Source: CAYTAP01 sp964435775
GTDB lineage: Bacteria > Planctomycetota > Phycisphaerae > Tepidisphaerales > Tepidisphaeraceae
DNA: 31,239 bases
Assembly (NCBI GenBank): GCA_964435775.1
Contig: CAYTAP010000033.1
Span: 1-31,239 of the forward strand
Direction: 5' to 3'
Shown piece after piece: positions 24,918 to 31,239 of this stretch. How positions within the stretch are numbered: the first letter of the stretch is position 1; each line of letters starts with the position of its first letter. The notes below the pieces were generated by a model that searched no databases, was not told where the DNA came from, and was given only the letters and a program-made list of their open reading frames with translations. A program made the position numbers and the translations under genes.

Positions 24918-27137
24918 TCAATGCTCAGGTTTTCCACCCTCCATCACAATCCGTCTGCAGGCCGGCAGCGCATTCAAAAACAGTTTGCCGTACCGTTTGC
25001 CGGTCAGCCGACTGTCGAGAATGACCACGATGCCGGCATCACTCTTGCCGCGAATCAGCCGTCCAAACCCCTGCTTCAATTTGATGATCGCCTCAGGGAT
25101 CGAATATTCCATGAACGGGTTGCCGCCGGCCCGTTTGATGGCATCAAGGCGCGCTTCAATGACCGGTTCATCCGGCACGGCGAAGGGGAGCTTCACAATG
25201 ATGACGTTCCGCAGCGCATCCCCCCGCACATCGATCCCCTGCCAGAAGCTGCTCGTGCCAAAGAGCACCGCGTCGGGTGTCGAGCGAAACCGTTCAAGAA
25301 GCACCCGCCGCGGCGAGCCTTGCCCTTGCACGAGAATCGGCAACCCCATCGCCTCCAAGGGCGCCTTGAGGCGATTGGCCGCCTCGATCAGCATTTTGTA
25401 CGAGGTGAACAGGACGAACGCCCCACCATGCGTTTGCGCCAGATACGATTCGATCTTCCCGCATGCCGCCGCCATGAACCGCAGGTCATTGGGCTCGGGC
25501 AACCCATTCTCGATGTACATCGTCACCTGCTTCTCATAGTCGAATGGCGAGCCGAGCTGGAGCGTCCGGCATTCCTCGATGCCGAGGCGGGAGCGGATGT
25601 ATGTGAATGGGTCCTTACCGCCCCGTGGCGCGGTCGTCCCGCCCGTGGCCTGCTCGTGTTTCCGCTGCGCCACGGGCGATCCGCCCGTGGCCTGCTCTGG
25701 ACCTTCTCGCGAGGATTGATCAGCGGAAACCACGGGCGAGCCGCCCGTGCCACGTGGCATGGGCGGCTCGCCCATGATCTTCTTTTCCCTCTGCGGTGAT
25801 ACAGTTTGAATAACCGCACAACCTCGAACGTTTGCCGATTGCGAATGCGTCGAATCGCTCTTCCCCGTACACAACGTCGCGCTGGTTAGCACAATCCCGC
25901 GAACCTTCTCGAAGAGGGCATGCTTCAATCCATCAGCCACATTGACCGGCGCGGCGTTGAGGCTGACGCGGCGGGGCGTGCGCCCCGATACCTCCATCCA
26001 ATACACCGCGTCCTCCATTGTCTGATCCAGGATCGCCGTCAGCGACCCGGCCAGCATTTCCACCTTCCCGATCGTGCTGTTGATCTCCGATATCTCCTCA
26101 TCGTTTTTCAACGTCGCCACCATCGCCTTCAGGTGCAGCGACAAATCCCGCAGCTTCGGCGTGATGATGTCCTCCACGATGCCTTTTTCATGAATCCGAC
26201 CGTTGCCCCGCCCGCTCGCCTCCTGCCACGCGATGCACTGTTCAAAAAACAGCTCCACCCGCGCGTGCAGGTCCACCACATCGGCGATCGCATCGTTGGC
26301 CGCCGATCCATGGGTGCTGAGCAGCCCTTTGCCGCGTCGGGGATCGTACAGGGCGCGCAACTGATATTTCAGCCCCGCCTCCGTCACCTTCAATCCGAAA
26401 TGCTGCCCGGCCACATCCTCCACGGTGTGCGCTTCGTCCAGGATCACCAGGTCATACTTGGGCAGGTAATTCACACCCGCCATCCGCAGCGCCAGGTCCG
26501 AAAAAAACAGCGCGTGATTGACGATCAGCAGATTGCCGGTTTGCATCCGGCGCTTGGCCGACTGCCAGAAGCAATTCTCATAAAAGCGGCATCGCTTGCC
26601 CAGGCAATTCCCATGCTCGGCGCACACCTTGTCCCACACCTCCGAATCCGGAAGCTGCGGCAGGTCCGCCAGCGAACCGTCGGTTGTCCGCCCGGCCCAC
26701 TCTTCGATCATCTGAAGTGATTCCCACTTGCGGGAATCCTCAAACAGGCTGGTCTGCTTCCCCTGCGTCTGCTCCAACCGACGGCGACACAGGTAATTGC
26801 TCCGCCCCTTCACAAGGACGGCGGTGAACTCATCGGGATAAACGCTTTGGAGCAGCGGAATATCCTTGTCGATCAATTGTTCCTGCAGCGAGATCGTGTG
26901 TGTGGAAATGACGACGCGCTTTTTATTTCGCACGGCGAAATCTATCGCGGGCAGCAGGTAAGCGAACGATTTGCCCACGCCCGTTCCCGCCTCCACGAGC
27001 AGATGATGCCCCTCGCCGAACGCCTCGTTGACCGCCTCGGCCATTTCCAGTTGCTGCGGGCGAAACTCGTACCTCTCCCCCAGCCGCCGGGCAATCGCGC
27101 CGTCCGCGCCAAGGATGTGTTCCAATGTTGAAGGCAT
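24918..27137 (-). CDS. dinG: DinG/YoaA-type iron-sulfur DNA helicase
   Basis: 739 residues. SF2 helicase of the XPD group, which unwinds forked or R-loop DNA in repair. Walker A GTGVGKS at 51-57, DEAH at 234-237. Cysteines at 117, 172, 178, 183 and 189 can supply the four ligands of the iron-sulfur cluster. Residues about 425-510, between GIVLTSATL and DPFTYIRSRLG, hold a translated cluster of family C repeats (such as TGGSPV); homologues have a short link there. The second helicase half, with QGIDVRGDAL and LIRGKSDAG, is intact. The ATG at 27137 is preferred over TTG at 27158. The paralogue choice between DinG and YoaA is not settled. Confidence 0.9.
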   Translation of the reverse strand: MPSTLEHILGADGAIARRLGERYEFRPQQLEMAEAVNEAFGEGHHLLVEAGTGVGKSFAYLLPAIDFAVRNKKRVVISTHTISLQEQLIDKDIPLLQSVYPDEFTAVLVKGRSNYLCRRRLEQTQGKQTSLFEDSRKWESLQMIEEWAGRTTDGSLADLPQLPDSEVWDKVCAEHGNCLGKRCRFYENCFWQSAKRRMQTGNLLIVNHALFFSDLALRMAGVNYLPKYDLVILDEAHTVEDVAGQHFGLKVTEAGLKYQLRALYDPRRGKGLLSTHGSAANDAIADVVDLHARVELFFEQCIAWQEASGRGNGRIHEKGIVEDIITPKLRDLSLHLKAMVATLKNDEEISEINSTIGKVEMLAGSLTAILDQTMEDAVYWMEVSGRTPRRVSLNAAPVNVADGLKHALFEKVRGIVLTSATLCTGKSDSTHSQSANVRGCAVIQTVSPQREKKIMGEPPMPRGTGGSPVVSADQSSREGPEQATGGSPVAQRKHEQATGGTTAPRGGKDPFTYIRSRLGIEECRTLQLGSPFDYEKQVTMYIENGLPEPNDLRFMAAACGKIESYLAQTHGGAFVLFTSYKMLIEAANRLKAPLEAMGLPILVQGQGSPRRVLLERFRSTPDAVLFGTSSFWQGIDVRGDALRNVIIVKLPFAVPDEPVIEARLDAIKRAGGNPFMEYSIPEAIIKLKQGFGRLIRGKSDAGIVVILDSRLTGKRYGKLFLNALPACRRIVMEGGKPEH
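25625..25776. repeat. Family C cluster inside the dinG-like gene
   Basis: Four units: 25625-25655, 25667-25697, 25728-25754 and 25753-25776. The first two share the sequence CCCGTGGCCTGCTC as direct copies. The last two are inverted feet to feet: CACGGGCG/CGCCCGTG and CATGGGCG/CGCCCATG stems. The cluster is in frame and translated as about 50 residues. Confidence 0.85.
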
Positions 27138-27505
27138 GTAACAATCAGACCCACGCAATGGTCATCCCCCTGCTGCCGCGCTCGATTGTCCATCCGCCGC
27201 GCCCCATACGCAACCCGAACCTCTCGGCCAAGGCATGCCCATCGCATCCGCAGTCATCCCTCGCTGCGCCACGACACAGCAAGCTCGACGACAAGCTGGC
27301 CTGATGGCGACATTGCGTCACACAAATACTCACCTTCCGCACGCCACATCAACCGATGATGGGTCGCTCGAAAAAAGTTTTTGTTGTCCATTTCCATAGG
27401 CTTTGTGGACGAATGCTTAATCTTCAACTTTTCATGGGTGGCACAGGCATTGGATTTGCTGTAAGACCCATTGGTGGAACTGAGAACCTGAAACTGAGGC
27501 AGAGC

Positions 27506-27685
27506 ATGAATCCACAAGCCGAACAACCTGTTGCATCGCCCGCCGTCTCGGCGAGCGAGCCAAAGGCACGCATCGGCGAGACGTGGTCTCCGCCGCGCAC
27601 GTCACCGGCGCTTTCCAAAGCGACCGATGCGCCGCAATGGAAAAGCTACGCTGAAAGCCGCTTGAAGAACTTCCACATGCGTTAG
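27506..27685 (+). CDS. Possible small protein of 59 residues
   Basis: Starts at an ATG preceded by GAGGCAGAGC, so GAGG lies ten bases upstream. The sequence has a low-complexity Pro/Ala/Ser-rich first half and a basic end (YAESRLKNFHMR). No homologue is recognised, and an upstream-extended frame exists to 27356. The other bases of the 27159-27914 stretch hold no gene I can support; a few AT-rich runs near 27370 could hold a promoter but no clear pair of boxes was found. Confidence 0.3.
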   Translation: MNPQAEQPVASPAVSASEPKARIGETWSPPRTSPALSKATDAPQWKSYAESRLKNFHMR

Positions 27686-27914
27686 TGCGTGTGGAATCGG
27701 TGTGGCCGCACCCGTGGCGCAAGCCCACAACGTGCGCCCCACGTCGTGCGACGTCACCCGCCACGCTTACGAAACTTCTGGACCTCGGAATGAAATTGAC
27801 CGCCGGTGCGCTGGGTTCCCGAGCGCATCGGAGCGTCGCGCGATGAGATGACCCATGCCGGACCAGTGACAAGCGCCCCGGCGACAACACAACAAGAGAG
27901 GATTGGTGCAGCGA

Positions 27915-30797
27915 ATGAGTTCGACGCAAGCCCCAAATAAACAACGGAATGATTTGGCGGGGTTGCAAGACGCGCCTTCGCGCGGGTCTGTCAATGACTT
28001 GGCGTCGTCTCGCCAATACCCCACAGCGCGGAATGCCACCCCTACTGGCCGACGCGCCAACGTGCAACGCAACAACGAGCCGTCCGATCTCCGCGCTGCG
28101 CCATCGTCCCATGGCAACATCACAGCACAACTTCCGTTCAAGCAATTCATCTGGGGCGCCGGCATCGAATGCTCCTTCATTCCGCATCTGGATGTCAATC
28201 AATTCCAATGGACCCAGCATGACCGCTTCTGGAAAGAGGATTTGAAGCGCGCCCGCGAAGAGCTTGGAATCACCCACCTGCGCTACGCATTTCCATGGCA
28301 CAAGCTTGAACCCGAACGCGGGCGATTCGACTGGTCCTACAGCGACGAGCGCATCGAGGAGTTCAAGAAACTCGGCATTGATGTTTTTCTCGATGTCGTT
28401 CATTTCGGCACGCCGCTGTGGTTGAAGCAGGCGGTGGGAGACCCCGAATTTCCCGAAGCCCTCGAACACTTCACCGAAGCGCTCGTCACGCGCTACCAGC
28501 ATGACATCACGACCTGGTGCCCGTTCAACGAGCCGCTGGTCAGCGCGCTGTTCAGCGGCGATTTTGGTTTCTGGCCGCCCCATTCGCGCAAATGGCGCGG
28601 CTACATGCCGGTGCTCAGCCGGATCGTGCAGGGCGTCAGCCGGGGCATTCGCGCCATCCGCCGGATCATGCCCGAGGCGAATGTCCTGCATGTGGACAAT
28701 GTCGAATCGTTCAAAACGCGCGTGCCTGATCTCAAAATCGAAGTCCGCAGACGAAACCTCCGGCGATTCCTCGCACTTGATCTGCTGACTGGCCAGGTGG
28801 ACAAGGACCATGCGCTGTATCCCTGGCTCAGCGGCTACGGGATGAGCGAGCTTGATCTGGAATGGTTCCGCTCCAACCCGCAAACACCCGATGTGCTTGG
28901 GCTGGATTACTACCCCCACAGCGACTGGCAGTTGGAGGTGATCGGCGGCGTCGTGCAACAACGCCGCGCCGACACGCCCGTCGGCCTGTACAACATCGCC
29001 ACCGCCTATCACCACCGCTACGGCCTGCCGATGATGCTGACCGAAACGTCGATCGAGGGTCAGCAGATCAACCGCGAAATCTGGTTCGAAAACACCGTCG
29101 AAGACGCGCGCCGCCTGAGGGAGGATGGCTACCCCATGCTCGGCTACTTCTGGTGGCCGATGATCGATCAACTCGACTGGGACGGCGCGCTGACCCACCG
29201 CGTCGGCAAGATTCACCAGGTCGGGCTTTTCTCGTTGAAGCGACAGGCGGGCGGGACACTCGAACGCCGCGCGACGCCGATGGTCAAGGTCTTCGGTGAC
29301 GCCGTGCGGGAAAAGGAACAGCGCGTCGGCAAACTCGAACACCTGATTTGTCCCAGAGATGAACTGGCCGACCAGGGTCCGCCCATCGGCATCACATATG
29401 ATCAGCCCGGCGGCGCGGCCGGGCATCCTGCGGTGACAACCCTCCGCGAAACGCCGTCCGTCCGGCGCGCCGCCTCCGCCGCCACGCCATCCGGCACGGC
29501 GCTTGATCTGGCCACGCCGGGCGAGATCCCATCCGCCACCGATCCCGTGACCGGCGGCGAGGCTCTTTCAACATCGAACTCCAACCGCCACACCGACCGC
29601 TACGGCATCGTCGTCTTCAGTCATCTTCGCTGGGGATTCGTCTGGCAGCGCCCGCAGCAATTTCTCTCTCGCTTCGCCCGCAAGCATGAAGTGCTGTTCA
29701 TCGAGGAACCAATGTTTGATCTCAAGGCCGGCTCCGAGCCGCACTACCTCCTGCATCGCGTGATGCCCAACGTCGTCGTCTCCACGCCGCACATGCCGCC
29801 GGAGTGGAACCGCAATCCGGAGTTGCCGCGCATGCTCCAGGAATACGCCCGAAAGGCGATCGAGGACGTCAACGAGGAAGGCGCCTTCGACAAGCCGCTG
29901 CTCTGGTACTACAGCCCGATGGATTCCGCCTGGTCGCTCGGGCAATACGACAACCGCGGCATCGTCTACGACTCCATGGATGAACTCTCGCAGTTCACCG
30001 GCGCGCCCAAGGCCCTCATCGCCAACGAAGCGCGCCTTATGGAACACGCCGACATCGTATTCACCGGTGGCTACGAACTATGGCTTAAAAAGAAGCGGCG
30101 TCATCCCAACGTCCACTTCTTCGGCTGCGGTGTTGAATATGACCACTTCGCCAAGGCACAGGACCCCACCACCGCCATCCCCGCCGACATTGATTTTATG
30201 AGCCGGCCGATCCTCGGCTGGTTTGGCGTCGTCGATGAGCGCGTCGATTACAACATGGTCGGCGCAATGGCCCGCATGCGCCCCACCTGGTCGTTCGCGA
30301 TGATCGGACCGGTGGTCAAGGTCGATCCCAATCATCTGCCCCACGCCCCCAACCTCTTCTGGCTCGGCAACCGCGAATATCAGGTGCTGCCCAATTACTG
30401 CAGCGCGTTCGACATCTGCATGATGCCCTTCGCGATGAACAAGGCAACGGAGTTCATCAACCCGACCAAGGCGCTGGAATACTTCGCCACCGGCCGACCG
30501 GTCATCAGCACGCCGGTCAAGGATGTCGTGCGGCAATACACCGGGCTCGTGGACATCGTGAACACCGCCGGGGAGTTTGTGAACGCCGCCGACGAGTGGC
30601 TGGCCAATCCCGACCCCGCGCGCCTGCGAAAATGCCTTGAGCGCGCCAAACAGGGAAGCTGGGAAAGCACTGTTAAATCGATGCAGGATTTGATCAAGGA
30701 GGCGATCGCGCCCAAGGATCGCCCCTCAACGAAACAAGTAACGCCGATCGACAACCCTGAACTGGCCTACACCTACCAGGCCACCCAGGGGTCGTGA
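27915..30797 (+). CDS. Family 1-like glycoside hydrolase / GT4 glycosyltransferase fusion
   Basis: 960 residues. A low-complexity N-terminus of about 70 residues precedes a TIM-barrel glycoside hydrolase (about 75-460). The acid/base Glu206 sits in PFNEPL and the nucleophile Glu377 in LTETSIEG, as in clan GH-A (family 1-like). A Pro/Ala/Thr-rich linker lies at about 480-560. From about 562 a GT4-type glycosyltransferase follows (VVFSHLRWGFVWQRPQQFL, then GWFGVVDERVDY, PFAMNKATEFINPTKALEY). The two halves have opposite chemistries, breaking and forming glycosidic bonds. The ATG at 27915 is taken, but GTG 27906 is possible since GAGG lies before it. The next gene, a FAD enzyme, suggests a sugar-processing operon. 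Confidence 0.82.
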   Translation: MSSTQAPNKQRNDLAGLQDAPSRGSVNDLASSRQYPTARNATPTGRRANVQRNNEPSDLRAAPSSHGNITAQLPFKQFIWGAGIECSFIPHLDVNQFQWTQHDRFWKEDLKRAREELGITHLRYAFPWHKLEPERGRFDWSYSDERIEEFKKLGIDVFLDVVHFGTPLWLKQAVGDPEFPEALEHFTEALVTRYQHDITTWCPFNEPLVSALFSGDFGFWPPHSRKWRGYMPVLSRIVQGVSRGIRAIRRIMPEANVLHVDNVESFKTRVPDLKIEVRRRNLRRFLALDLLTGQVDKDHALYPWLSGYGMSELDLEWFRSNPQTPDVLGLDYYPHSDWQLEVIGGVVQQRRADTPVGLYNIATAYHHRYGLPMMLTETSIEGQQINREIWFENTVEDARRLREDGYPMLGYFWWPMIDQLDWDGALTHRVGKIHQVGLFSLKRQAGGTLERRATPMVKVFGDAVREKEQRVGKLEHLICPRDELADQGPPIGITYDQPGGAAGHPAVTTLRETPSVRRAASAATPSGTALDLATPGEIPSATDPVTGGEALSTSNSNRHTDRYGIVVFSHLRWGFVWQRPQQFLSRFARKHEVLFIEEPMFDLKAGSEPHYLLHRVMPNVVVSTPHMPPEWNRNPELPRMLQEYARKAIEDVNEEGAFDKPLLWYYSPMDSAWSLGQYDNRGIVYDSMDELSQFTGAPKALIANEARLMEHADIVFTGGYELWLKKKRRHPNVHFFGCGVEYDHFAKAQDPTTAIPADIDFMSRPILGWFGVVDERVDYNMVGAMARMRPTWSFAMIGPVVKVDPNHLPHAPNLFWLGNREYQVLPNYCSAFDICMMPFAMNKATEFINPTKALEYFATGRPVISTPVKDVVRQYTGLVDIVNTAGEFVNAADEWLANPDPARLRKCLERAKQGSWESTVKSMQDLIKEAIAPKDRPSTKQVTPIDNPELAYTYQATQGS

Positions 30798-30801
30798 ATG
30801 A

Positions 30802-30912
30802 AACGTGGCACGGGCGCCTCGCCCGTGAGTATGCATGCCACTCGCCGTCGGCCGAGTGCGGCAGTTGGTTCCGGAGTACCGGAACACATGGGCGAGCCGC
30901 CCATGCCACGTT
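30802..30912. repeat. Family C element between genes, compound hairpins
   Basis: The arms at 30802-30827 and 30887-30912 are inverted, each starting with AACGTGG and folding alone (CACGGGCG/CGCCCGTG; CATGGGCG/CGCCCATG). The loop has further stems: GTTCCGG-AGTA-CCGGAAC, and ACTCG/CGAGT. It lies between the fusion gene and the FAD oxidoreductase gene. Confidence 0.88.
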
Positions 30913-31069
30913 AACGCCAGGCCGGCAAGAATAATTTTGCATCGCCATTGGAACGGCGGTTGCGGGTTATACCCGCGCTCGAGTTCACGTTTGCGACCTG
31001 TCGTTCAATGCTCGCAAACGCAACCCTTTCGCACGCGAAAAAGTGCGGGACCAACCAAAGGAGTACGTC

Positions 31070-31239
31070 ATGGAACCCAAAATCATCATCATCGGCGCGG
31101 GACCGACGGGCCTCGGCGCCGCATACCGTCTCAAGGAGCTCGGGTACACCAACTTTCAGGTGTACGACCGCAACCCCTACATCGGCGGCCTGGCCAGCAG
31201 CTTCACCGATACCAATTCCGATGCGGCGGCGAACTATGC
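31070..31239 (+). CDS. FAD-dependent oxidoreductase, N-terminal part
   Basis: Only the first 56 residues are in the window. They show the dinucleotide-binding motif IIIGAGPTGLGAAYRL, then YDRNPYIGGLASSF, as in flavin-dependent amine oxidases, UDP-galactopyranose mutases and related enzymes. The ATG has AAAGGAG seven bases upstream, a strong ribosome binding site. Given the glycosyltransferase fusion just before it, a sugar-related mutase is possible, but the rest of the sequence is outside the window. Confidence 0.85.
   Translation, partial: MEPKIIIIGAGPTGLGAAYRLKELGYTNFQVYDRNPYIGGLASSFTDTNSDAAANY

Noticed and set aside
27159..27526. Minus-strand small frames before the dinG-like gene
   Set aside because: Two short frames with a stop between them read like a possible split gene, but there is no recognisable family, start signal or clear codon bias.
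27432..29426. Long minus-strand frame opposite the hydrolase/GT4 fusion gene
   Set aside because: It lies antiparallel to a gene with clear domains and motifs; its text is low complexity and biased in composition, as expected for a mirror frame of GC-rich DNA.

Overview
The window is 31.2 kb of high-GC bacterial DNA from a draft assembly (one run of ten N at 2926-2935). It suggests a planctomycete, possibly a Phycisphaerae-type lineage. Seen directly: a 23S rRNA gene with its own leader and no 16S gene upstream, large single-chain PurL with fused PurS-like domains, many secreted proteins of unknown function, and dense word-like inverted repeats, some inside genes. The phylum call is inference; no marker phylogeny could be run.

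Layout. 1-1125: 5' end of a 23S rRNA gene on the minus strand with its own leader (promoter, boxA, strong hairpin). 1303-4848: a secreted TolB-like protein, a thiamine-binding MTH1187-family protein, the membrane protease HtpX and an orphan ABC-2 type ATPase. 5383-7807: tRNA-Gln(CTG), then what looks like the tail of a tyrosine integrase, then a NERD-nuclease/UvrD-like helicase fusion that may be a defence gene. 7950-14592: a phytanoyl-CoA dioxygenase-like protein, a 1,167-residue methyltransferase/GT2/GT4 fusion and a GT-C-like membrane protein, suggesting surface glycan synthesis. 14717-17746: PurL. 17865-20203: an unknown protein, a possible PD-(D/E)XK-fold protein, a DCC1-type thiol oxidoreductase and a PAP2 phosphatase. 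20547-24769: a secreted HEAT-repeat protein with an internal receiver-like domain, tRNA-Lys(CTT), a toxin-antitoxin pair whose toxin is frameshifted, and a membrane-anchored protein of unknown function. 24918-27137: a DinG/YoaA-type iron-sulfur helicase. 27915-31239: a glycoside hydrolase/GT4 fusion followed by the start of a FAD-dependent oxidoreductase, again pointing to sugar metabolism.

The most striking feature is a set of repeat families that share an architecture but not a sequence. In most cases two inverted arms flank a short loop, and in three GC-rich families each arm also folds on itself, much like REP/BIME elements. Copies sit in gaps between genes, abut start codons or ribosome binding sites, and also lie in frame inside purL (three insertions of different families), the dinG-like helicase and the GT-C-like gene, where they are translated as extra loops. 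No transposase that could move them is present in this window.
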